Of a DNA stretch of 21,568 nucleotides, positions 1 through 6,737 are shown one piece after another; within the stretch, counting starts at the first letter, position 1; each line of letters opens with the position of its first letter. The notes under the pieces are model-generated. The model ran no database searches. It was not told the origin of the DNA and saw only the letters and a program-made list of their open reading frames with translations. The stretch comes from Methylotenera_A sp040387035 (GTDB taxonomy: Bacteria > Pseudomonadota > Gammaproteobacteria > Burkholderiales > Methylophilaceae), in assembly GCA_040387035.1 (NCBI GenBank), contig JAZKEN010000023.1, positions 1 to 21,568 of the forward strand, given 5' to 3'. A program made the position numbers and the translations under genes.

Positions 1-771
1 GCCGTTTAAGGATTGAATCGCCGCACTTTCCAATGCTTCTTGCTCTGTCATACTGGGTAAAATGCCGGCAAAACGGCTGGCGAGCATGCTTTTACCGGTA
101 CCCGGTGGGCCGCTCATCAGCACACTATGGCCACCGGCAGCCGCAACTTCCAAAGCCCGCTTGGCCTGCGATTGACCTTTTACTTCATTGAAATCCGCAT
201 AATGACTGCTGGGAATTGCCGTGTCAGCTACATATTGTTGTAGAAGGGTATGCCCGCTTAAATGTGCACACACTTGTAATAGTGAACTGGCGGGATAAAT
301 CAGTGCATCTTTGACCAAACTGGCCTCCAATGCACTATTTTGAGGCAATATAAATGCTCGCTTACCATCAGTGGCCTTGTGCACCATGTGGTAAGTCATG
401 GCCAAGGCACCGCGAATCGGCCTTAATTCGCCAGTTAGGGCCAGTTCACCGGCAATTTCGTAGTGCTGCAGTGATTGTTTTGGAATCTGCCCGCTGGCTG
501 CCAAAATTCCCAAGGCAATCGGCAAATCGTAACGACCACTTTCTTTGGGCAGATCAGCGGGGGCTAAATTAACCGTTATGCGCCTGGCTGGAAACTCAAA
601 TTGCGCGGTTTGGATGGCCGCGCGTACGCGGTCTTTACTTTCTTTTACTTCTGCTTCCGGCAAGCCGACAATGGTGAAACTGGGCAAGCCATTCGCCAGA
701 TGCACCTCTACCACCACTTCTGGCGCATCCATGCCGCTTAAGGCGCGGCTATGCAATACTGCCAAACTCAT
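1..771 (-). CDS. comM: ComM/YifB-family AAA+ ATPase (N-terminal part, runs off the window)
   Basis: The first 257 codons read without a stop from the ATG at 771 to the window edge. The protein begins MSLAVLHSRAL and has the ComM/YifB (Mg-chelatase-like) organisation: an N-terminal Lon-protease-like fold (about residues 1-170, with ANGLPSFTIVGLP and PARRITVNLAPADLPK), then an AAA+ domain opening with a Walker A motif GPPGTGKS near residues 222-229. In naturally competent bacteria ComM is a hexameric helicase that promotes branch migration during integration of transforming DNA; that role is family knowledge. Full-length members are about 500 residues, so roughly half is here. The start codon overlaps the ubiK stop as ATGA, implying translational coupling. 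I am sure of the family; competence in this organism is not shown. Confidence 0.93.
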   Translation of the reverse strand, partial: MSLAVLHSRALSGMDAPEVVVEVHLANGLPSFTIVGLPEAEVKESKDRVRAAIQTAQFEFPARRITVNLAPADLPKESGRYDLPIALGILAASGQIPKQSLQHYEIAGELALTGELRPIRGALAMTYHMVHKATDGKRAFILPQNSALEASLVKDALIYPASSLLQVCAHLSGHTLLQQYVADTAIPSSHYADFNEVKGQSQAKRALEVAAAGGHSVLMSGPPGTGKSMLASRFAGILPSMTEQEALESAAIQSLNG

Positions 772-1010
772 TTTTGCTTGAGTTTTTCTTCTAACGCTTC
801 TAGCTTGGCTTCAAGTTTGGTCAGTTGCTCTCTTGCATGACGCAATACCTCGGCTTGTACATCAAATTCTTCACGCGTCACAAGCTCCATTTTGGTGAGA
901 GCGCCCTTAATTAGTGCATGAATGTTTTTATCCATATCCGCCAAAGGGGAAGATGACGCCATCTCTTTGATTTTATTAGATAATTCTTCTATTTTAGATG
1001 AGTTAAACAT
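768..1010 (-). CDS. ubiK: UbiK-family ubiquinone biosynthesis accessory factor (BMFP/YqiC)
   Basis: An 80-residue protein with no signal peptide. The N-terminal half (MFNSSKIEELSNKIKEM...) is amphipathic, and the C-terminal half (about 50-80) is an almost perfect Leu/Glu/Lys coiled coil, QLTKLEAKLEALEEKLKQK. This is the profile of the BMFP/YqiC family, whose enterobacterial member UbiK assists the aerobic ubiquinone-biosynthesis complex together with UbiJ and lipids. Length matches the family (80-100). A good ribosome binding site, AGGAG, lies eight bases before the ATG on the minus strand. It is first in a two-gene unit with comM, sharing ATGA at 771-768. The ubiK-comM pairing is often seen in proteobacteria (recalled, not checked). 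Confidence 0.88.
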   Translation of the reverse strand: MFNSSKIEELSNKIKEMASSSPLADMDKNIHALIKGALTKMELVTREEFDVQAEVLRHAREQLTKLEAKLEALEEKLKQK

Positions 1011-1117
1011 AATAATTTCTCCTAATTTTTAATTAGTTTAACAGATTTTTTACGCACTTTTATATCTCGATTAATTATATAGAAAACCTAAGTTATTGAT
1101 TTTAATAGTCATTTAAT

Positions 1118-1133
1118 TGGCATGCGCCTTGCT
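1118..1133 (+). promoter_or_regulatory. Sigma-54 (RpoN) promoter of the porin-glnK-amtB unit
   Basis: The sequence TGGCATGCGCCTTGCT matches the sigma-54 consensus TGGCAYRNNNNTTGCW at every fixed position, with GG (1119-1120, the -24 element) and GC (1131-1132, the -12 element) correctly spaced. Transcription would begin near 1143-1146, about 45 bases before the porin start codon. A sigma-54 promoter needs an enhancer-binding activator, and the glnK-amtB genes downstream point to NtrC. I looked for a GCAC-N5-7-GGTGC NtrC site in 1011-1117 and saw none that is convincing. The rest of 1011-1191 is AT-rich spacer holding the ubiK promoter on the other strand. Confidence 0.85.
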
Positions 1134-1191
1134 AGATAACAACGTGGTTAAAACTACTTTATTTTTCTAAAACAACGTTAGGGGATACACA

Positions 1192-2139
1192 ATGCGTAAT
1201 TCGTTATTATCAATCGCTGTGTTAAGCATTTTTGCAATGCCAACATTTTCATACGCAGAAGATGCACCTGCGGCAGAACCAGCAGCAGCGGCTGCACCTG
1301 CGCCGGCTGAACCAGCATCTGCATTCACAGTTACAAGCAATATTGGCTTTGTTTCTGATTACTACACACGTGGTATCTCACAATCATGGCACAAACCAGC
1401 TGTTCAAGGTGGTTTTGATGTGGCTCACTCAAGTGGCTTTTTCGCTGGTGTGTGGGGTTCTAACGTTTCACCAAATACATTTCCCGATGCGACTGTTGAG
1501 ATAGACGCTTACGCAGGCTACAACGGCACAATTTCTTCTGTTGAAGGCTTGGGATACAGTATTGGTGCTATCGGTTATTTCTATCCGGGCGGAAGCTGGA
1601 AGAAATACAACTACCTAGGCGTGCCTGATCAAACTCCACAAGGTGGACGTTGGGATACTTATGAAGGTAACGTTGGCATCTCATATAAATGGATCAGTGC
1701 TAAAGCTTCTGTGACATTAGGTGACTGGTTCGGCGCAGAAACCAAAACAGGTTGGGACGGCGGTACTAGCGGCTCTACTTACATTGAGTTGAACGCTGCC
1801 TATCCATTACCATGGGGTGGCTTAACTTTAGTTGGTCACGTTGGCCGTTTAAATGTAGCTGGCAAACTGAATGTGAATTATGTTTCTAGTTCTGGCCAAA
1901 TGCCTTCTGCAACAACAGAAAACACTAGCCCGGATTACACAGACTGGAAAATTGGTTTGAGCAAATCATTTAAAGTGGCGAATTCAGAAGGTTGGAATGC
2001 TGGTTTATATTGGATCGATTCAAGCAACAACAGCTACTGGTCTGATAAAGGTTATGGCGGTTCAAGCTTTAATGCTAGCTCAGAAACTAAAAACCTGAAT
2101 GATGGCCGTTTTGTAGTTACAGTGGGCCGTACGTTCTAA
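1192..2139 (+). CDS. TorF-family putative outer-membrane porin
   Basis: A 315-residue exported protein. A signal peptide (MRNSLLSIAVLSIFAMPTFSYA) is followed by an Ala/Pro/Glu-rich stretch (about 23-42). The mature part looks like a beta-barrel: alternating aromatic/glycine strands, motifs such as TSNIGFVSDYYTRGISQS and YTDWKIGLSKSF, and a terminal phenylalanine (VTVGRTF), the usual outer-membrane insertion signal. The motif pattern fits the TorF/TIGR02001 family often found next to glnK-amtB in proteobacteria. It is preceded by a sigma-54 promoter and followed by a leaky-looking terminator before glnK. Regulation by nitrogen status is therefore likely, with uptake of ammonium or small nitrogen compounds as an inferred role. 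The substrate is not known from the sequence. Confidence 0.85.
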   Translation: MRNSLLSIAVLSIFAMPTFSYAEDAPAAEPAAAAAPAPAEPASAFTVTSNIGFVSDYYTRGISQSWHKPAVQGGFDVAHSSGFFAGVWGSNVSPNTFPDATVEIDAYAGYNGTISSVEGLGYSIGAIGYFYPGGSWKKYNYLGVPDQTPQGGRWDTYEGNVGISYKWISAKASVTLGDWFGAETKTGWDGGTSGSTYIELNAAYPLPWGGLTLVGHVGRLNVAGKLNVNYVSSSGQMPSATTENTSPDYTDWKIGLSKSFKVANSEGWNAGLYWIDSSNNSYWSDKGYGGSSFNASSETKNLNDGRFVVTVGRTF

Positions 2140-2159
2140 TTTAGTTTGATTTAAACGAT

Positions 2160-2189
2160 AAAAAGCCAGTTTTAGCTAATTGGCTTTTT
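2160..2189 (+). terminator. Hairpin terminator after the porin gene
   Basis: AAAAAGCCAGTT (2160-2171) pairs with AATTGGCTTTTT (2178-2189) around a six-base loop, with one G-T wobble, ending in a T run. It sits 20 bases after the porin stop and 25 bases before glnK, and no new promoter is evident between them. It probably acts as a partial terminator, or protects the porin mRNA end, so porin mRNA would exceed glnK-amtB mRNA. Confidence 0.75.
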
Positions 2190-2214
2190 AATAACCTGCC
2201 AATAGGGGAATAAT

Positions 2215-2553
2215 ATGAAATTTGTATCGGCAATAATCAAGCCATTCAAGCTTGATGAAGTGCGTGAAGCCTTATCTAATATAGGCGTTCAAGGCATTAC
2301 AGTAACCGAAGTTAAAGGCTTTGGTCGTCAAAAAGGGCATACCGAGCTGTATCGCGGCGCGGAATATGTCGTCGATTTTTTGCCAAAAGTTAAATTAGAA
2401 ATTGCCATTAAAGATGACATGCTTGACCAGGTGGTAGATGCGATTGAAAAAGCAGCTGCGACTGGCAAAATTGGCGATGGCAAAATTTTTATATTTAATT
2501 TAGAGCAAGTTTATCGCATCCGTACCGGTGAAACCGGACCTGAAGCACTTTAA
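2215..2553 (+). CDS. glnK: Nitrogen regulatory P-II protein GlnK
   Basis: A 112-residue protein of exact P-II length. It begins MKFVSAIIKPFKLDEVREAL and carries the T-loop with the uridylylation tyrosine Y51 in RGAEYVVDF, the B-loop TGKIGDGKIF (about 83-92) and the C-terminal loop RIRTGETGPEAL. P-II trimers sense ATP/ADP and 2-oxoglutarate and, when not uridylylated, plug the ammonium channel. The amtB start lies 11 bases downstream, so this copy is GlnK by context; the sequence alone cannot separate GlnK from GlnB. Expression is presumably from the sigma-54 promoter upstream of the porin by read-through. Confidence 0.95.
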   Translation: MKFVSAIIKPFKLDEVREALSNIGVQGITVTEVKGFGRQKGHTELYRGAEYVVDFLPKVKLEIAIKDDMLDQVVDAIEKAAATGKIGDGKIFIFNLEQVYRIRTGETGPEAL

Positions 2554-2564
2554 GGGGCCATAAA

Positions 2565-4091
2565 ATGAAAAAAATATTATCTGTTTTATCGCTAATTGCT
2601 CTCCTTAGTACCGGTGCAATTAGTACAACCAGCTTTGCGGAAGACTTGCCGGCTGCAGCGGAAGCCACAGTTGAAGTAGCTCCGGAAGCAACTGCGGTGG
2701 TTGAAGAAACTCCTGCAGCGGCACCAGCCGAAGCATTGCCTGCCGAAGCGGCACCTGTAGAAGCGGCAGCAGCGCCTACTCCAGTGCCTAACAAAGGCGA
2801 CACCACATGGATGATGGTTTCTACTGTGTTGGTTACCTTGATGGTGATCCCAGGTTTAGCATTGTTTTACGGCGGTTTAGTGCGCCAAAAAAACATGCTT
2901 TCTGTTTTGATGCAAGTGTTTGTGATTTTCTCGCTGATGGCAGTTCTATGGGCATTGTATGGTTACAGCGTTGCTTTCACGGGCGGCAATCCATTCTTTG
3001 GCGGCTTAGGTAAGGCATTCCTGGCTGGCGTAACGCCTGAATCCTTGGGCGCTACTTTCAGCAAAGGTGTTTACATCCCTGAACTCACATTCGTTGCTTT
3101 CCAACTGACATTTGCGGCTATTACACCGGCGTTGATTGTTGGTGCGTTTGCTGAGCGTATGAAGTTCTCTGCTGTATTGGCATTTATGACTTTATGGTTC
3201 ACATTCGCTTACTTGCCAATGGCGCACATGGTTTGGTACTGGGACGGTCCTGACGCAATCACAACGGCTGAATCATTAAATACTGTTTTAGCGAATGCCG
3301 GTTGGTTATGGGCTAAAGGTGCACTGGACTTTGCTGGTGGTACCGTTGTGCATATCAATGCAGGTGTGGCTGGTTTAGTAGCGGCTTATGTATTAGGTAA
3401 ACGTATCGGTTACGGCAAAGAATCAATGACGCCTCACAGCTTAACCTTAACAATGGTTGGTGCTGCGTTACTATGGGTGGGTTGGTACGGCTTTAACGCT
3501 GGCTCTAACTTAGAGGCTAACGGTTATGCTGCATTAGCTTTGGTTAATACAACCATCGCTACTGGTGCTGCTACTTTATCATGGACATTCTCTGAGTGGC
3601 TGCTTAAAGGCAAACCATCGATGTTAGGTGCGGCTTCAGGCGCTGTTGCAGGCTTGGTTGCCATCACGCCAGCATGTGGTTTCGTAGGCCCAATGGGTGC
3701 CATTATTATCGGCTTAGTGGTTTCACCGATCTGCTACTTCTTTGTAGCAAAAGTGAAATACATGCTTGGCTACGATGATGCACTGGATGTGTTCGGCGTG
3801 CATGCTATCGGCGGTATCGTAGGTGCCTTGTTAACTGGTGTGTTTGTTAACCCGGCACTTGGCGGCGCAGGCGTAGTGGATTATGTGGCAAATGGCGTAG
3901 CAGCTTACGACTTTGGCGCACAAATGACCGCGCAAATCTGGGCTGTTGGTACGGCGATTGTGGTCTCAGGTGTGGTTGCATTTATCTCACTTAAAATCAT
4001 CGATTTGGTAATTGGTCTACGTGTATCAGAAGAATCAGAGCGTGAAGGCTTAGATACCACTGAACACGGTGAGCGCGCTTACCATTCATAA
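2565..4091 (+). CDS. amtB: Ammonium channel AmtB with an Ala/Pro/Glu-rich N-terminal extension
   Basis: A 508-residue inner-membrane ammonium transporter. A signal peptide (MKKILSVLSLIALLSTGAIS...SFA) precedes an unusually long low-complexity segment rich in Ala, Pro and Glu (about 26-76). The Amt domain (about 79-485) has 11 expected membrane segments, including PGLALFYGGLVRQKN, LTFAAITPALIVGAFAERM and VVHINAGVAGLVAAYVLGKR. Both pore histidines are present, in AHMVWYWDGP and FGVHAIGGIVGALLTG. The cytosolic tail SEESEREGLDTTEHGERAYH is the classic GlnK-binding C-terminus, matching the adjacent glnK. The closest cues are to the standard AmtB group rather than sensor fusions. The extension, about 50 residues longer than in E. 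coli AmtB, would lie in the periplasm. Confidence 0.96.
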   Translation: MKKILSVLSLIALLSTGAISTTSFAEDLPAAAEATVEVAPEATAVVEETPAAAPAEALPAEAAPVEAAAAPTPVPNKGDTTWMMVSTVLVTLMVIPGLALFYGGLVRQKNMLSVLMQVFVIFSLMAVLWALYGYSVAFTGGNPFFGGLGKAFLAGVTPESLGATFSKGVYIPELTFVAFQLTFAAITPALIVGAFAERMKFSAVLAFMTLWFTFAYLPMAHMVWYWDGPDAITTAESLNTVLANAGWLWAKGALDFAGGTVVHINAGVAGLVAAYVLGKRIGYGKESMTPHSLTLTMVGAALLWVGWYGFNAGSNLEANGYAALALVNTTIATGAATLSWTFSEWLLKGKPSMLGAASGAVAGLVAITPACGFVGPMGAIIIGLVVSPICYFFVAKVKYMLGYDDALDVFGVHAIGGIVGALLTGVFVNPALGGAGVVDYVANGVAAYDFGAQMTAQIWAVGTAIVVSGVVAFISLKIIDLVIGLRVSEESEREGLDTTEHGERAYHS

Positions 4092-4137
4092 CACTAGCTT
4101 GCTTGATTGTTAACTTGTTTAACAGTTAGGTTTGGTT

Positions 4138-4171
4138 AATAAAAACGGACGCTTAGGCGTCCGTTTTTATT
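4138..4171. terminator. Strong bidirectional terminator after amtB
   Basis: A perfect 15-base-pair stem, AATAAAAACGGACGC (4138-4152) with GCGTCCGTTTTTATT (4157-4171), around a TTAG loop. A tract and T tract flank the GC core, so it can act on either strand. It insulates the nitrogen unit from the downstream arsR-led operon. Confidence 0.93.
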
Positions 4172-4240
4172 TGTACTTTTACTTATTGGTTACTTAGTGG
4201 CACACTCACCAGGCACATTTTAAATTTCTTAAAATACTAC

Positions 4241-4268
4241 TTGACATACATAACTAAATAACTAATTA
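4241..4268 (+). promoter_or_regulatory. Sigma-70-type promoter of the ArsR-led operon, probably leaderless
   Basis: A perfect -35 hexamer TTGACA (4241-4246) is followed after 16 bases by TAATTA (4263-4268); AATTAT at 17 bases is an equivalent reading. Transcription would then begin about 6-8 bases beyond, at or next to the ATG at 4276. No Shine-Dalgarno-like purine tract is present upstream of that ATG. The -35 match is seen directly; the start site is inferred. Confidence 0.6.
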
Positions 4269-4277
4269 TATAGTTAT
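4250..4277 (+). promoter_or_regulatory. Operator-like repeats overlapping the promoter and start codon of the ArsR gene
   Basis: Three copies of one heptamer are present: ATAACTA at 4250-4256 and 4258-4264 in direct orientation, and its complement TAGTTAT at 4271-4277. The last two form a 20-base inverted repeat with a six-base spacer (ATTATA). ArsR-family dimers typically bind short AT-rich imperfect palindromes over their own promoter. The repeats cover the -10 region and the ATG, so binding would block RNA polymerase. This implies autorepression of the whole downstream operon. The repeats are certain; their function is inferred from position. Confidence 0.6.
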
Positions 4278-4581
4278 GAAACAAGTGATCACGATTCCGA
4301 CAGCATGGCAAAATACCGCAGAGCTTTTTATTGCGTTGGGCGATGCGCATCGGCAACGCATCCTTCTAGCATTTGAAGCAAACGAGCGCCTAAGTACACT
4401 ACAGATTATTGCGGCATCAACCTTAAGCCGCACCGCGGTCACCCATCATTTAAAAATATTACACAGCAGCGGCGCGCTACAATCTGAGAAAATCGGCAAA
4501 GAGGTATTTTTTTGGGTAGACAAAGTGTTTATCGCTAAAGCTTTACAATTAGTATTAACCTATGTTGACACTGAAATTTAA
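4276..4581 (+). CDS. ArsR-family winged-helix repressor without metal-site cysteines
   Basis: A 101-residue winged-helix protein. A helix with LGDAHRQRILLAF (about 22-34) is the ArsR signature, followed by a recognition helix in TLSRTAVTHHLKILHSSGAL (about 49-68) and the beta-wing EKIGKEVFFWVD. There is no cysteine in the protein, so the ELCVCD metal site of ArsR/SmtB is absent and the inducer is not arsenic or a thiolate-bound metal. No other methionine codon exists in the frame and no ribosome binding site precedes the ATG, consistent with a leaderless mRNA. The aas start is 26 bases downstream. As first gene of a tightly packed lipid/envelope operon it is the likely regulator. The signal it senses is unknown. 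Confidence 0.85.
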   Translation: MKQVITIPTAWQNTAELFIALGDAHRQRILLAFEANERLSTLQIIAASTLSRTAVTHHLKILHSSGALQSEKIGKEVFFWVDKVFIAKALQLVLTYVDTEI

Positions 4582-4607
4582 AAGCAAAAAATAAAGAAGG
4601 GGAAAAT

Positions 4608-6737
4608 ATGCTGGCTGGATTTTTACGATTGGTGTGCAAAATTCTATTTCGCGTCAAGGTGCGTGGTTTAGAAAATATACCGCAAACCAAAAGCCTGCTG
4701 ATTGTAGCTAATCACGAATCGTTTTTAGATGGCTTTTTACTCGGCCTGTATTTGCCCTTTACCGCCACATTTGTAGTGCATAGCTCGGTATTAAAAAATG
4801 GGTGGTTTAGGCAATTTCTACGTTTAACGCCTTATTTGGCGGTTGACCCTTCATCGCCGCTCGCCATGAAAAAAGTCATTAAATTGCTAGAGGCTGGCCA
4901 CAATGTGGTGATTTTCCCGGAAGGTCGCATCACCTTAACCGGCGCCTTGATGAAGGTATACGACGGCCCGGGTTTTGTTGCCGCCAAAACGGGCGCCACC
5001 ATTTTACCGGTTCGCGTTGACGGCGCAGCCGAATCGTATTTTGGCCGCTTACCTAACGAACATCCGCGCAAAATTCTGCCTAAAGTCACTTTAACGATTC
5101 AAGCCGCGACCCGCATAGATATTCCCCATCCTCATCATATCCCATTGACGTCCAAGCAGCGCCGCCGTATTGCGGGCGAAGGCATGCGCAGTGTGATGCA
5201 GCATATGCTGTTTCATACACAAAAAAGCCGCACCTTGTTTGAAGCTTTTTTAGATGCCGTGGATAAATTTGACGGTAACTACAAGCTGATCGAGGACATG
5301 AATGAAGTAGAAGAAACTTACCAAGCTTTGCTTAAAAAAAGCTTGGCGCTGGGTCGTCTGGCCACCAAAATCAGCGCGCCGGCTGAGGCGGTAGGCGTAC
5401 TGATGCCAAACATCACTAATACGCTGGCGCTTGTTTTAGGCATGAGTGCGTTTAACCGTATACCGGCCATGCTCAATTACACTTCCGGCACAGCAGGCAT
5501 GCAAAATGCGTGTATCGCTGCCAATATAAAAACCGTGATCACATCGCGTAAGTTTATTGAAACGGCCAAATTAGAGAATGAAATCGCGCATTTACAAAAC
5601 CTGAACATCGTCTATCTGGAAGACTTACGCGCCGATTTCAATGTGCTCGATCGTGCCTGGCTAATGGGCTATGCCCTGCACTATCCACGCGTTGCCATGG
5701 AAGTCAGCGATCCAAGCCAGCCCGCTGTGGTGCTGTTCACTTCCGGCAGCGAAGGCAAACCCAAAGGCGTGGTGCATTCGCACCAAAGCATTCTGGCGAA
5801 TATCGCGCAAATCATGGCGATCCTGGACTTTAACCCAAGCGACAAGTTTATGATGTCGCTGCCTATTTTTCATGCTTTTGGCTTTACGGGCTCGCTATTA
5901 CCCATCTTTAACGGCATCAAAATTTTGATTTTTCCATCACCACTCCAATATAAAGTGATTCCGGAAGTGATTTATGACCGTGGTTGCACGGTATTGTTTT
6001 CAACCAGCACCTTTTTAGGCAACTACGCCAAGTTTGCCCACCCTTACGATTTTTATAAATTGCGCCTAGTGATTGCGGGAGCCGAGAAGCTTAATGACGA
6101 AGTGCGTAAAACCTACACAGAGAAATTTGGCATCCGCATATTAGAAGGATATGGCACCACTGAGTGTGCGCCTGTGCTTTCTGCCAACACACCCATGGCA
6201 AACCTGAATGGCACTGTGGGCCAATTTGTACCGGGTCTGGAACATAAACTGGAATCTGTTCCCGGCATTGAGTCTGGCAGCTTACTGCATGTGCGCGGTG
6301 AGAACGTGATGATGGGCTACTACCTGTTTGATGAGCCTGGTGTGCTGAAACCAACCGAAGACGGCTGGTATAACACCGGCGATATCGTAGAAGTAGATGC
6401 ACAAGGTTTTATTCATATTAAAGGCCGTGTGAAACGCTTTGCAAAAGTAGCGGGTGAAATGGTTTCGCTGGAAGTGGTTGAGAAAATTGCCAATATCGCA
6501 GCCCCGGAATATTTGCATGCAGCCAGCTCCCAACTGGATGAGCAGCGCGGTGAAACCATAATTTTATTTACCACTGACCCAGCCTTGAAGCGTGAGGATT
6601 TGCAGTTGGTGGCTAAAAACCTCAAACAGCCGGAAATCGCTATCGCACGCAAGATCGTACGTATTGATGAGCTGCCATTGCTTGGCACAGGTAAAACCGA
6701 TTATGTGACATTGAAACAAATGGCAGAAGCCGCCTAA
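4608..6737 (+). CDS. aas: Bifunctional lysophospholipid acyltransferase / acyl-ACP synthetase (Aas-like)
   Basis: A 709-residue protein, close to E. coli Aas (719). The N-terminal PlsC domain (about 1-200) has the acyltransferase motif H36-ESFL-D41 and the FPEGR motif (103-107). The C-terminal adenylating domain (about 240-705) has the P-loop TSGSEGKPKG (378-387), the motif GYGTTECAPV (near 505), the hinge NTGDIVEVDAQGFIHIKGR and the catalytic lysine in GTGKTDY (about K696). In E. coli, Aas activates a fatty acid onto bound ACP and re-acylates lysophosphatidylethanolamine at the inner face of the inner membrane, using substrate flipped in by LplT. A strong ribosome binding site AAGGGG precedes the ATG. 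The stop overlaps the next start (TAATG), and lplT lies one gene downstream, supporting the assignment. Confidence 0.92.
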   Translation: MLAGFLRLVCKILFRVKVRGLENIPQTKSLLIVANHESFLDGFLLGLYLPFTATFVVHSSVLKNGWFRQFLRLTPYLAVDPSSPLAMKKVIKLLEAGHNVVIFPEGRITLTGALMKVYDGPGFVAAKTGATILPVRVDGAAESYFGRLPNEHPRKILPKVTLTIQAATRIDIPHPHHIPLTSKQRRRIAGEGMRSVMQHMLFHTQKSRTLFEAFLDAVDKFDGNYKLIEDMNEVEETYQALLKKSLALGRLATKISAPAEAVGVLMPNITNTLALVLGMSAFNRIPAMLNYTSGTAGMQNACIAANIKTVITSRKFIETAKLENEIAHLQNLNIVYLEDLRADFNVLDRAWLMGYALHYPRVAMEVSDPSQPAVVLFTSGSEGKPKGVVHSHQSILANIAQIMAILDFNPSDKFMMSLPIFHAFGFTGSLLPIFNGIKILIFPSPLQYKVIPEVIYDRGCTVLFSTSTFLGNYAKFAHPYDFYKLRLVIAGAEKLNDEVRKTYTEKFGIRILEGYGTTECAPVLSANTPMANLNGTVGQFVPGLEHKLESVPGIESGSLLHVRGENVMMGYYLFDEPGVLKPTEDGWYNTGDIVEVDAQGFIHIKGRVKRFAKVAGEMVSLEVVEKIANIAAPEYLHAASSQLDEQRGETIILFTTDPALKREDLQLVAKNLKQPEIAIARKIVRIDELPLLGTGKTDYVTLKQMAEAA

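Noticed and set aside
2495..2806. 103-codon minus-strand frame rich in Ala, Ser and Gly
   Set aside because: It is the complement of the Ala/Pro/Glu-rich amtB leader; low-complexity coding DNA leaves open frames on the other strand, and there is no ribosome binding site.
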